This document shows, one piece after another, positions 1-8,915 of a stretch of 64,000 nucleotides of DNA; position 1 is the first letter of the stretch, and every line of letters begins with the position of its first letter. The position numbers and the translations under genes were made by a program. The notes beneath the pieces were generated by a model. It saw only the letters and a program-made list of their open reading frames with translations, did no database searches and had not been told where the DNA came from. The DNA is from Bacteroidales bacterium (lineage in GTDB: Bacteria > Bacteroidota > Bacteroidia > Bacteroidales > UBA12077): the NCBI GenBank assembly GCA_016342685.1, contig JAEINU010000002.1, positions 577,085 through 641,084 on the forward strand, read 5' to 3'.

Positions 1-508
1 TTTTTATACCACCTATAACTATATACGCAGTCAAGACCATAAATAAAATTTGCCAAATAACAGGTTTTATAGCACTTTGACTAAACGTATCAAACATAGT
101 CGCTAATTCATCAGCTGATTTCCCTGAAAAGCTGTTTTTAACAGCTAAAATCAAATATTCAATTGTCCAACTGGCAACTGTTCCATAAAATGATAAAATT
201 AGAAAAGCCGCCAAAACTCCCATTATTCCAATTATTTTCCAAAACCCGTGAGAAGTTAATTGTTTAAAAGCTCCGAAAACATTTTGCTTTGCTTTTCTAC
301 CTATAATAAATTCCGACATCATTACCGGAACTCCAATAAGAATAATAAATACAAGATATATAATAATAAAAGCACCTCCCCCATTTTCACCAGCGATATA
401 CGGAAATTTCCAAATATTACCTAAACCAATTGCAGATCCTGCAGCAGCTGCAATAATTCCAAATTTACTTGTAAAGCTATCTCTTTTGGGAATATCAATT
501 TTTGCCAT
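1..508 (-). CDS. Sodium:neurotransmitter symporter (NSS/SNF) family transporter, N-terminal part
   Basis: Reading the minus strand from the ATG at 508 gives an open frame of 169 codons that runs off the left edge, so only the N-terminal part is present. The translation begins MAKIDIPKRDSFTSKFGIIA and continues with AAAGSAIGLGNIWKFPY, the TM1 signature of the NSS family: an unwound glycine-rich helix that binds sodium and substrate in LeuT-like transporters. A GGGAFIIIYL segment follows (TM2), then further hydrophobic helices. Members are inner-membrane sodium-coupled importers of amino acids or related solutes. The substrate cannot be told from this fragment. It lies upstream of nothing else visible and is separated from the aldolase gene by a terminator. 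Family assignment is secure; substrate is unknown. Confidence 0.9.
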   Translation of the reverse strand, partial: MAKIDIPKRDSFTSKFGIIAAAAGSAIGLGNIWKFPYIAGENGGGAFIIIYLVFIILIGVPVMMSEFIIGRKAKQNVFGAFKQLTSHGFWKIIGIMGVLAAFLILSFYGTVASWTIEYLILAVKNSFSGKSADELATMFDTFSQSAIKPVIWQILFMVLTAYIVIGGIK

Positions 509-589
509 TATTTATCTTTTTTATTCACTAATTGACAATTTTACAAAAATAGACTTGAATTGCAAAATATAGTTTCGGGGAAAATAAAA

Positions 590-617
590 AGCCGTTTTGA
601 TAAATATCAAAACGGCT
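590..617 (-). terminator. Intrinsic terminator after fba
   Basis: A 13-bp perfect inverted repeat (AGCCGTTTTGATA, 590-602, paired with 605-617) lies 25 bp past the aldolase stop. On the minus strand it is followed by a T-rich run (complement of 581-589). Confidence 0.85.
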
Positions 618-641
618 AATAGAAAATTTATAAACGAGTTT

Positions 642-1709
642 TTAATTTCTATTCTCGGCATTCAGATCTTTAAATGCTTCGTATAATCTTTTTATAAAAC
701 TCTTTTCCGTTTCGCGCAACCACACTCTTGGATCGTAGAATTTTTTATTCGGTCCATCTGGATCATTTGGGTTTCCAATTTGGCCCTGAAGAAATCCTTG
801 TTTTTCATTATAATAATCCAAGATTCCTTTCCACGAAGCCCATTGAAGATCGGTATCAATATTCATTTTTATTGCACCATAACTAATTGCTTCAGTAATT
901 TTATCTTTTTCTGAGCCTGATCCTCCATGAAAAACAAAGTTTACCGGCTTTTCTTTTGTCGCAAATTTCTGTTGTATTAGTTCTTGTGAATTTTTTAATA
1001 TTATTGGGCTTAATACTACATTACCTGGCTTATAAACACCATGTACATTACCAAACGATGCTGCAACAGTAAAGTTAGGACTTATTTTCATTAAATTTTC
1101 ATAAGCATATGCCACTTCCTCGGGTTGTGTGTATAGCTTCGATGTATCAACATTTGTATTATCAACTCCATCTTCTTCACCTCCAGTAACACCTAATTCT
1201 ATTTCTAAGGTCATTCCTAGTTCATGCATTCTTTTTAAAACTGATGCTGAAATCTCAATATTTTCTTCCAAAGATTCTTCACTTAAATCCAACATATGAG
1301 AACTAAAGAGAGGTTGCTTGTTTTTTTCATAAAACTCAACACCAGCATCAATTAATCCATCTACCCATGGGATAAGTTTCTTTGCACAATGATCAGTATG
1401 AAGAACAACTGGAACATCGTAATATTTTGCTAAATTATGCACATGTTGTGCACCTGATATGGCTCCTGCAATGCTAGCTGCCTGATTCTCATTTGACAGC
1501 CCCTTGCCAGCAACAAAAGCAGCTCCACTATTTGAAAATTGTATAATAACAGGTGAATTAACTTCACGTGCAGTTTCTAAGACTGCATTTATAGAGTTCG
1601 TACCAATAACATTAGCTGCTGGAATCGCAAATTGCTTTTCTTTGGCATATTCGAAAAGATGCGAAACTTCTTCTCCGAACAATACTCCTGACCTAAATTT
1701 TTTTGACAT
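642..1709 (-). CDS. fbaA: Class II fructose-bisphosphate aldolase
   Basis: This is the zinc-dependent aldolase that interconverts fructose 1,6-bisphosphate with glyceraldehyde 3-phosphate and dihydroxyacetone phosphate in glycolysis and gluconeogenesis. The 355-residue length matches the class IIA (FbaA) type of about 359 residues. Metal and catalytic motifs are visible: HTDHC around residues 104-108 (D106 and the zinc ligand H107), ELGVTGGEED around 171-180, NVHGVY with H223, and the phosphate-binding HGGSGS with H261. NIDTD near 283-287 completes the active site. It is transcribed alone: a terminator follows it and a -7 promoter box precedes it. The ATG at 1709 gives the family's usual N-terminus. 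Confidence 0.97.
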   Translation of the reverse strand: MSKKFRSGVLFGEEVSHLFEYAKEKQFAIPAANVIGTNSINAVLETAREVNSPVIIQFSNSGAAFVAGKGLSNENQAASIAGAISGAQHVHNLAKYYDVPVVLHTDHCAKKLIPWVDGLIDAGVEFYEKNKQPLFSSHMLDLSEESLEENIEISASVLKRMHELGMTLEIELGVTGGEEDGVDNTNVDTSKLYTQPEEVAYAYENLMKISPNFTVAASFGNVHGVYKPGNVVLSPIILKNSQELIQQKFATKEKPVNFVFHGGSGSEKDKITEAISYGAIKMNIDTDLQWASWKGILDYYNEKQGFLQGQIGNPNDPDGPNKKFYDPRVWLRETEKSFIKRLYEAFKDLNAENRN

Positions 1710-1743
1710 AGTACTTGATTTAATCTTTGTTAAACGTTAATTA

Positions 1744-1751
1744 CAAATTTA
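1744..1751 (-). promoter_or_regulatory. Candidate -7 promoter box for fba
   Basis: The minus strand reads TAAATTTGT, a full match to the Bacteroidota -7 consensus TAnnTTTGY, 35 bp before the fba ATG. No convincing -33 TTTG was found at the usual spacing, so this is a consensus match only. Confidence 0.5.
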
Positions 1752-1792
1752 AGAAATAATTTGAATTTTAACTTGAAGTAACTTGAAAGATT

Positions 1793-4123
1793 TTAGAACG
1801 GATAACCAATACCAATATTTATAGTGAAGTCATCTTGCCAATTTAGCGAACGGTTACCTACAATCCACCTCTGCCCTACTTCTAATGCTGGATCTCTCAA
1901 TTTAACTCCTAAATCTAATCTGAATATTAAAAAGGAAAAATCGAAACGGGTACCAAAGCCTGAACCAACCGCAAATTCCTTATAAAACTCATTTTTTCGA
2001 AATAAACCTCCCTCAAACTCATCCGATTTAAGACTCCAAACATTTCCTGCATCGATAAAAAAAGCTCCTTCTAACAACCAAAATAATTTAAATCGATATT
2101 CAAGGTTTGCTTCTAACTTTAAATCTCCACTTTGATTTGGGAATCGTGTTTGAGAACCTCCGGAATAAGAACCCGGTCCAACACTCCTTACATTCCATGC
2201 TCGAATACTATTCGCTCCACCGGCGAAATACATCTTTTCAAAAGGTAAAACAGTTGAGTTTCCATAAGGAATACCTGCCCCGACAAACAATCGATATACA
2301 ATGGTATTGGTTTTATCAACAATATCGTAGTATCGAAAATCGAAATCTACTTTAAAGTATTGAGAAAATGGGATGCCAAAAATTTCATAACTCCCATCTA
2401 CTTTTTTACTCCCTGATAGTTCACTTGCCACAGATAACACATTACCCGAAAACTCTGTATTCATCTTAAAGAAATAGAAATCTCTACTCTTTTTAATATC
2501 TTGATTATTAAATGTCAGTGAATAATTAGTTACAGAAACAAGATGATTCTCATAACTGCTTTTAAGGTATGTGGAATCTATGTAACTTTTAAAGCTTGGT
2601 GTAGCATCTACGTTAACAGCATTCAGTTCTACAAATTTTACAAAATGTTTTAAATATTTATTTCCATCCCAACTATATCCATATGAAAGATTTGCTATTG
2701 ATCTTCGATACTCTATTCTATCTTGAAAATTATACCCTCCTGAAATTTGCGTCTTAGGGCTAAATTTCTTGCTAAACTTTTCAGCTTTAAATATTGGCAA
2801 AATAAATTTTGGAATACTTACCGTTACATTCGCACCTATTTCTGTTGTATAATGGTTACCACCCCAACTTTGTTCATCAATTGTTTCAATTGAACCATTG
2901 ATTCTAAAATCGGTAATTTCGGCACCTCCAAATAAACTTCGATGTTGATATAAAAAACTACCTCCTGCACCTATGTTTCCATACGAATTTGTTCCCTGAA
3001 GTTCAACCGTATACGACTGTAAATAATATTTTGTCAACTGAATATTGCAATCCAAAAATTTAACATCGGTACTATCACTTACTGAATCTACTTCGTTAAA
3101 ATGTATATTAATAATCTTAAATATCCGTAATGAATTTAAATGTTTATATGTTTTATCTAAATTATCTAAAGAGTAAAAATCCCCCGATTCAATAAAATTA
3201 GATTGATGAATAACCCTTCTATTAAGATTATCCTGCCCCTTTGAAATAAAATAAATGCCGTTTGCATATGTGGTATCAATATCATCATAATAAAACTCTT
3301 TTTGTTTTAATGCGACTTTTTGATCGAAATTTGTAAATACATATATTTTTCTTATTTTAAACTTCTTATGCTCTATATAAACAACTCCATCTGGTGTTTT
3401 CTTATGTGCTTTACGAATATTTAGATTCAAAGCCACATTGAGATTACGAGCTGAACTATCAGCCTGAAAATTGATATACTCTTTATTAAAGTTATAATAT
3501 CCCTTATTTTTCAGTTTTACTTCGATTCTTTTTCTCTCTTCCTGAAGAATATCTAAATCGAAATTATCTCCACTATTAATTAATGAATTTGAAGTGTCAG
3601 GCAGAATTATTGGGGCTAAGTTTGAATCGTTGCATATGTAACTAACTTGTTTTATAGTATATGGAGTATTCGCTTCAACTTTATACAATATGCGTGCTCT
3701 CCGCTTACGATATTGAACTGTATCTGTTACAACAGAATTGTAATAACCTTTATTATTTAAATATGATTTTAATTGTTGTTTCGACTTATTCGTTAAGAAC
3801 TCGTCGAATATAACTGGTTCTTCTCCAATAGTTCTTAACCAATTACTAAATCCTTTTTCCTTATTCTTATTAGAAAGATTATACATCCCAAGATGGAAGC
3901 GGATACCAAGAATTCGCTTGTTAGGTTTTTGACGCACATAATTTTTCAGATCTTCCTTCTTTATTTTCCCTTCTGTTATTTTAATCCTATAACGATCTAA
4001 TAAATACTCATCGTTTGGCACATATTTCACAGGACTACAAGAAAAAAAGATTACAGAAAACAAAACCACAATTAGTCCTAATTTATGTAATTGTGTAATA
4101 TTTTTAAATCTATTATTTTTCAA
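1793..4123 (-). CDS. tamL: TamA/BamA-family outer-membrane lipoprotein (TamL type)
   Basis: An Omp85-superfamily protein of 776 residues. The N-terminus is a lipoprotein signal ending in FFSC with the acylated cysteine at residue 29, followed by VKYVPNDEYLLDRY, typical of the Bacteroidota TamA homologue called TamL. POTRA-like repeats fill about residues 40-390 (GYYNSVV, GYYNF), and the rest is a 16-stranded surface-antigen barrel ending in an aromatic residue (NIGIGYPF). FAGGANSIRAW near residue 660 corresponds to the conserved loop-6 motif. TamA proteins act with TamB in outer-membrane protein or lipid homeostasis; that role here is inferred from family. No in-frame ATG exists: the frame opens after TAA at 4127-4129 and the best start is TTG at 4123. 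The gene is divergent from the RNA methyltransferase gene 48 bp away. Confidence 0.88.
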   Translation of the reverse strand: MKNNRFKNITQLHKLGLIVVLFSVIFFSCSPVKYVPNDEYLLDRYRIKITEGKIKKEDLKNYVRQKPNKRILGIRFHLGMYNLSNKNKEKGFSNWLRTIGEEPVIFDEFLTNKSKQQLKSYLNNKGYYNSVVTDTVQYRKRRARILYKVEANTPYTIKQVSYICNDSNLAPIILPDTSNSLINSGDNFDLDILQEERKRIEVKLKNKGYYNFNKEYINFQADSSARNLNVALNLNIRKAHKKTPDGVVYIEHKKFKIRKIYVFTNFDQKVALKQKEFYYDDIDTTYANGIYFISKGQDNLNRRVIHQSNFIESGDFYSLDNLDKTYKHLNSLRIFKIINIHFNEVDSVSDSTDVKFLDCNIQLTKYYLQSYTVELQGTNSYGNIGAGGSFLYQHRSLFGGAEITDFRINGSIETIDEQSWGGNHYTTEIGANVTVSIPKFILPIFKAEKFSKKFSPKTQISGGYNFQDRIEYRRSIANLSYGYSWDGNKYLKHFVKFVELNAVNVDATPSFKSYIDSTYLKSSYENHLVSVTNYSLTFNNQDIKKSRDFYFFKMNTEFSGNVLSVASELSGSKKVDGSYEIFGIPFSQYFKVDFDFRYYDIVDKTNTIVYRLFVGAGIPYGNSTVLPFEKMYFAGGANSIRAWNVRSVGPGSYSGGSQTRFPNQSGDLKLEANLEYRFKLFWLLEGAFFIDAGNVWSLKSDEFEGGLFRKNEFYKEFAVGSGFGTRFDFSFLIFRLDLGVKLRDPALEVGQRWIVGNRSLNWQDDFTINIGIGYPF

Positions 4124-4171
4124 CTCTTATTTTATATATTTACATCCAACTTTGGAAAAGTACATTCAAAA

Positions 4172-4939
4172 ATGCTAAGCAAAAATAAAATTAAATTCAT
4201 TAATTCCATTAAAAAAAAGAAATACCGAGATATCCAAGAGTGTTTTTTTGTTGAAGGAGAGAAATTAGTTGATGAATTATTAAAGTCTGACTTTCAAATT
4301 ACTGATTTATTCGCTACAAATGAATGGATTAGCAAAAATGAATCGAATTTATCACTATCAATTCCTTTAACTGAAATATCTCAAGGTGAATTATTGAAAA
4401 TAAGTTCCTTATCTACTCCAAACAAGGTTTTCGCAATTGTTACTCAAAAAAACATTTCTTTTTCGATTAACGAAATAAAAACTAAGCTTAGTATAGTTCT
4501 TGATAATATTAATGATCCTGGAAATTTGGGTACTATAATTCGAATCGCAGACTGGTTTGGAATTGAAAATATTTTTTGCTCCAAGGAGAGTGTAGATTTA
4601 TTTAACCCTAAGGTTGTTCAATCTACCATGGGAGCTATATTTCGAACTAAAGTTCATTACGTTGATTTCAAAATACTCTTTAATCAAGCCAATGATTTTG
4701 AAGACTTTAATATTTATGGGACATTTTTAGAAGGTGAAAATATATATAAAGAAGATCTTCCACAAAAGGGTTTTATTATGATGGGAAGCGAATCTCATGG
4801 AATATCAGATGAATGGAAACCATTTATTAATAAAAAGTTATTTATTCCAAACTATCCAATTGATTTTAAAACATCAGAATCTTTAAATATATCAGTTGCT
4901 ACTGCAATTGTTTGTTCTGAATTTCGAAGAAATGCATAA
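4172..4939 (+). CDS. SpoU/TrmH-family RNA 2'-O-methyltransferase
   Basis: A SPOUT-class methyltransferase that uses S-adenosylmethionine to methylate ribose 2'-hydroxyls in rRNA or tRNA. The three knot motifs are all present: NDPGNLGTIIR (motif 1, about residues 125-135), MMGSESHGIS (motif 2), and IPNYPIDFKTSESLNISVAT (motif 3). The N-terminal 80 residues look like the substrate-binding L30e-like domain (RDIQECFFVEGEKLVDELL). The frame is open upstream to 4091, but that extension is hydrophobic and unlike the family. The ATG at 4172 gives the expected MLSKNKIKFINS start and a 255-residue protein. Its stop abuts the stop of the convergent porT gene. The exact RNA target (RlmB-like or other) cannot be told. 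Confidence 0.9.
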   Translation: MLSKNKIKFINSIKKKKYRDIQECFFVEGEKLVDELLKSDFQITDLFATNEWISKNESNLSLSIPLTEISQGELLKISSLSTPNKVFAIVTQKNISFSINEIKTKLSIVLDNINDPGNLGTIIRIADWFGIENIFCSKESVDLFNPKVVQSTMGAIFRTKVHYVDFKILFNQANDFEDFNIYGTFLEGENIYKEDLPQKGFIMMGSESHGISDEWKPFINKKLFIPNYPIDFKTSESLNISVATAIVCSEFRRNA

Positions 4940-5644
4940 CTATTCAAAATGCAAGGATATCATAAACATTCGTGAATTTAATTTATCAATAGAATTTGCA
5001 TATTGAGGAGCTTCTTCTGCTGCCTCTGAAGATATATTATTAAATGTTCCCACCGAATATTTTATTTCTGTTGAGAATTTGAAATAAGCGGAGTAGAAAT
5101 CAATACCAACACCAATCTCGCCATAAATATCAAATGGTTTCATTTTAATGTAGGTATCTTCAGTAAACTCTTTATTCCTTGCCATATCATTTCTCACATT
5201 AATACCTGCAATCAAATATGGTCTTGTATTATTTATTCGTGTTGCTTTATATTTAATCGACAATGGAAGATCGATATATGTAGATTCGATCTCCATTTCG
5301 GAAACTACATTCCCATTCAGATCGTAAAATAAGATATTTCGTTGACCAAGAGATATTCCTGGTAAAAATCTCAGATTAAAATGCTCATTTAACCGTAAAT
5401 CAGATATTACGCTCACATGAAAGCCAGGTGATAAATTATTAATTTCTGGAATTAACATCGAAGAATCTGCCCCAAAAGTATTCATGGATGGGGTTATTTT
5501 ATAATCCATCGTATTAAATCCAATTGTAAATCCAAAATGAAGCCTTTTATTATCAACTTTCTGATAATTTAAAACTATTTCCTTCTGCGCAAATATCTTT
5601 TGCGAAACAATAAGAATTAATAATATGGTAAGAAGTTTCTTCAA
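4940..5644 (-). CDS. porT: PorT-family type IX secretion/gliding protein
   Basis: A 234-residue exported protein with a cleavable signal peptide (ending IFAQ at residue 20) and an outer-membrane beta-barrel fold rich in alternating aromatic and polar residues, ending in MISLHFE. The composition, length and especially the position directly after ubiE match PorT/SprT, a component needed for the type IX secretion system of Bacteroidota. Its presence agrees with the large type IX cargo protein at 14.65 kb. No ATG is in frame between the upstream TAA and the signal peptide, so TTG at 5644 is the likely start. Family assignment rests on context and overall look more than on a catalytic motif; the alternative is a generic outer-membrane barrel protein. 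Confidence 0.82.
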   Translation of the reverse strand: MKKLLTILLILIVSQKIFAQKEIVLNYQKVDNKRLHFGFTIGFNTMDYKITPSMNTFGADSSMLIPEINNLSPGFHVSVISDLRLNEHFNLRFLPGISLGQRNILFYDLNGNVVSEMEIESTYIDLPLSIKYKATRINNTRPYLIAGINVRNDMARNKEFTEDTYIKMKPFDIYGEIGVGIDFYSAYFKFSTEIKYSVGTFNNISSEAAEEAPQYANSIDKLNSRMFMISLHFE

Positions 5645-5705
5645 ATTAACAGATTTGATTTACTTAACGATAAATTGATTCTTATATTATTTAAATAAAT
5701 AAATT

Positions 5706-6428
5706 TTACTTATTTGCACTATAAATTGATGCTATTCCGAACGATAGCTTCCTTGATTTACAGTCTTTAAACCCTACTTTTTCTAATTCTGCAATAAACT
5801 GACTTCCCTCTGGGAATTGATTCACAGAATCGTATAAATAGGTATATGCCGCATAATCTTTTGATATTACTCGTCCGATAAACGGCAACATTCTTTTAAA
5901 ATAGAAATTATAAATCTGCTTTACAGGAAACTGTTTTGGTTTTGAGAATTCTAGAATTGCTATCTTGCCTTCTGGTCTAAGAACTCTATTCATTTCGGAT
6001 AAACCATTGCTCAAATTTTCAAAATTACGAACTCCAAAAGCAACTGTGATAGCATCGAAATGATTGTCTTCGAACTTAATATTTTCTGAATCGCCTTTCT
6101 GTAAAGATATTATATGATCGAGTTTCTTTTTCTTAATCTTATCGATACCAACATTTAGCATCTCCTGAGAGATATCTATACCTATTATTTGTTTAGGCTT
6201 TTGTTTTAATGCAGCTATTGCCAAATCTCCTGTTCCTGAAGCAACATCCAATAAAATGGAATTTTTAGGAATCCCATTTAGAGATTTTATCGTTTTTCTT
6301 CTCCAAATTTTATCTATTCCAAGTGAAAGAAAATGATTCAGAAAATCATAACGTCGGGCAATATTATTGAACATGCTTGCAACTTGTTCTTTTTTGCCCG
6401 ACTCATTATTTTTATATGGTGTTAGCAT
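5706..6428 (-). CDS. ubiE: Demethylmenaquinone methyltransferase
   Basis: The class I SAM methyltransferase for the last step of menaquinone synthesis (MenG/UbiE). The SAM-binding motif LLDVASGTGDLA lies near residues 60-71, and the family signatures RRYDFLNHFLSLGID and AVAFGVRNFENL-type segments are visible (TVAFGVRNFENL). Menaquinone is the only quinone expected in Bacteroidota. Two candidate starts exist, TTG at 6431 and ATG at 6428. The ATG is preferred because it forms a TGATG junction with the purL stop (one-base overlap), which suggests translational coupling. The 240-residue length is normal. porT follows 61 bp later on the same strand, a neighbourhood conserved in this phylum. Confidence 0.95.
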   Translation of the reverse strand: MLTPYKNNESGKKEQVASMFNNIARRYDFLNHFLSLGIDKIWRRKTIKSLNGIPKNSILLDVASGTGDLAIAALKQKPKQIIGIDISQEMLNVGIDKIKKKKLDHIISLQKGDSENIKFEDNHFDAITVAFGVRNFENLSNGLSEMNRVLRPEGKIAILEFSKPKQFPVKQIYNFYFKRMLPFIGRVISKDYAAYTYLYDSVNQFPEGSQFIAELEKVGFKDCKSRKLSFGIASIYSANK

Positions 6429-8650
6429 CAATCTTCGTTCAGGTATTTCTCCAATGCACTTTCATTAAGTTTTTTAATATCACTAATAAAACCATAAGAG
6501 TTATCGTCGATACGAAGCTCTGATTTTGTCACATGACCTAAAGCTGAAAATGGAACTTTACTTTCAATCATAAAATCAATAAAGTTATCTTCGTTCGAAG
6601 GAGAAACTGTTACCACAACCCTACTCTGAGCCTCGCCAAATAAGAAAGCATCTTTTCTAACCGAAACATCTGGTGTAACATCAAAACCATACGATTTTAC
6701 CATTGCCGACTCAAATAAAGTTGTAAATAAACCACCATCGGCAACATCATGAGCTGAAAGCACTAAGTTTTTCTTGATTAATTTCTTAATTGCATCTTGT
6801 ATGGTATGCTCTTCTTCTAAATCGAAATGAGGTACTGGTGATTCCTCAATATTATGAATAAAATTAAGGTATTCGGATGAGTTAATATCATCTCTTGATT
6901 TACCAATTAAATAAATCATATCACCTTTATTTTTAAAAGCAATACTCATTTGATCATTTTTATCTTCGATTAAACCAATCATTCCAATTGTTGGAGTTGG
7001 GTTAATTGGCTCAATTCGTCCATCAACCTGCATTTGATTGTAAAAGCTTACATTACCTCCAGTAACAGGAGTGTTAAATTTCTTACATGCATGACTCATT
7101 CCTTTAATAGCACCAATAAATTGCCAATATGCTTCAGGATTGTATGGATTTCCAAAATTCAAGCAATTAGTTATTGCTAATGGAGTTCCTCCCGAACAAA
7201 CAATATTTCGAGCAGCTTCTGATACTGCAATTGAAGTTCCAATTTCTGGATCGGCCTTAACGTAACGTGAATTACAATCAACGGTCATTGCTAATGCTCT
7301 ATTTGTATCTTTTATATTATAAATACCAGCATCTGAAGGAAAATTTGTAGTCATATTACCAGTACCAACCATTGTATCGTACTGTTCGATTACCCATTTT
7401 TTTGATGCAATATTTGGGCTTTGCAATAATTTTAATGCTGTTTCAACATAATCTGTTGGTTCTGGAACATTATCTATATTAAACTTTTTATACTCCTTAT
7501 AATAAGCAGGCTCTTTATATTCACGATCGTAAATAGGAGCTCCTCCGCCAAGAACTAATGTAGATGCAGGAACTTCGGCAACTAATTCATCGTGCATGTA
7601 AAAGTAAAGCTTGTCTTCTTCGATAACTTCACCAATAATCTCACAATGTAAATCCCACTTATCAAATATATTTTCAACTATTTCTTCTTTTCCTTTTTCA
7701 ACCACAACAAGCATTCTTTCCTGTGATTCTGAAAGCAAAATCTCGAATGGAATCATATCTTGCTGACGCAATGGAACACTATCTAAATTGATTTTCATTC
7801 CATGAGCACCTTTTTCAGACATTTCTGATGTAGAACAGATAATACCAGCTGCACCCATATCTTGCATACCAACTACAGCACCACTCTTATTAAGTTCTAA
7901 AGTAGCTTCAAGTAAAAGTTTTTCCATAAAAGGATCTCCTACTTGAACTGATGGTAAATCATCGGCCGAATTTTCGTTTAAATCGGCAGAAGCAAATGTT
8001 GCTCCATGGATTCCATCTTTTCCTGTTGACGAGCCAACTATATATACAGGATTTCCAACTCCTTTTGCTACCGCTGAGATCAAATCCCCTTTTTCCATAA
8101 TACCTACCGACATTGCATTTACCAATGGATTTGTATTATAGCATTTATCGAACATTACTTCGCCACCTAAAACCGGTATTCCAAAAGCATTTCCATAATC
8201 GCCAATTCCTTTTACAGCACCTTTTAAATGCCATTTTGTGCGAGCTTCTTTTATATCGCCAAAACGCAAGGAATTTAATTGAGCAACCGGTCTGGCACCC
8301 ATTGTAAAAATATCACGATTGATACCACCTACTCCTGTTGCTGCTCCTTGATATGGCTCTACAGCTGATGGATGATTGTGTGATTCTATTTTAAAAGCAC
8401 AAGCTAATCCATCTCCTATATCAACAAGACCGGCATTTTCTTCACCAGCCTCAACTAGCAATTGTTTGCCCGTTCTAGGTAAGGTCTTTAACCACTTTAT
8501 TGAATTTTTATATGACGCGTGTTCAGACCACATTACAGAATAGATACTTAACTCAGTAAAGTTTGGAGTACGTCCTAGATTTTCTTTGATTTTTTCAAAT
8601 TCTTCAGGTAATAAACCTAATTGTTCGGCAGTTTTTAATGTTACTTCCAT
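6428..8650 (-). CDS. purL: Phosphoribosylformylglycinamidine synthase, small PurL subunit type
   Basis: The ATP-dependent synthase of de novo purine biosynthesis that converts FGAR to FGAM. At 740 residues it is the small PurL form, which needs separate PurQ (glutaminase) and PurS partners; neither is in this window. Visible family motifs are VMWSEHASYKNS near residue 39, ESHNHPSAVEPYQGAATGVG near 90-110, GGEVMFD near 160, and the second-half repeats SAHDVADGGL and LFGEAQSRVVV. The ATG at 8650 is the only sensible start. It heads a minus-strand run with ubiE and porT, an unusual mixing of purine synthesis with quinone and secretion genes that is probably simple read-through. Confidence 0.96.
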   Translation of the reverse strand: MEVTLKTAEQLGLLPEEFEKIKENLGRTPNFTELSIYSVMWSEHASYKNSIKWLKTLPRTGKQLLVEAGEENAGLVDIGDGLACAFKIESHNHPSAVEPYQGAATGVGGINRDIFTMGARPVAQLNSLRFGDIKEARTKWHLKGAVKGIGDYGNAFGIPVLGGEVMFDKCYNTNPLVNAMSVGIMEKGDLISAVAKGVGNPVYIVGSSTGKDGIHGATFASADLNENSADDLPSVQVGDPFMEKLLLEATLELNKSGAVVGMQDMGAAGIICSTSEMSEKGAHGMKINLDSVPLRQQDMIPFEILLSESQERMLVVVEKGKEEIVENIFDKWDLHCEIIGEVIEEDKLYFYMHDELVAEVPASTLVLGGGAPIYDREYKEPAYYKEYKKFNIDNVPEPTDYVETALKLLQSPNIASKKWVIEQYDTMVGTGNMTTNFPSDAGIYNIKDTNRALAMTVDCNSRYVKADPEIGTSIAVSEAARNIVCSGGTPLAITNCLNFGNPYNPEAYWQFIGAIKGMSHACKKFNTPVTGGNVSFYNQMQVDGRIEPINPTPTIGMIGLIEDKNDQMSIAFKNKGDMIYLIGKSRDDINSSEYLNFIHNIEESPVPHFDLEEEHTIQDAIKKLIKKNLVLSAHDVADGGLFTTLFESAMVKSYGFDVTPDVSVRKDAFLFGEAQSRVVVTVSPSNEDNFIDFMIESKVPFSALGHVTKSELRIDDNSYGFISDIKKLNESALEKYLNED

Positions 8651-8915
8651 TTTAATAACTTTTGAAATAAATAATAGTTGGTTAAAGACTTAGCAAATAT
8701 AAGGTGTCTTGGCTAGAAAATTTCAATATTCAATTAACAAATTCCCAACAATTAAGTCCGCCAATTCCAACACCCTCGTATTTAACTGATAATGTATTAA
8801 TTAACAAGAATTGACTCAATCGTATTTTTAAACATTTTTATTTGTAATTTTTAAAATATTTCTTTCTATAATTTTTATTTATTTTTATCTGCTCATTTCA
8901 TTAAAATAAATTATC

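Noticed and set aside
4091-4171. Upstream extension of the SpoU-type methyltransferase
   Set aside because: Hydrophobic residues overlapping the divergent tamL start; the family starts at the ATG at 4172.
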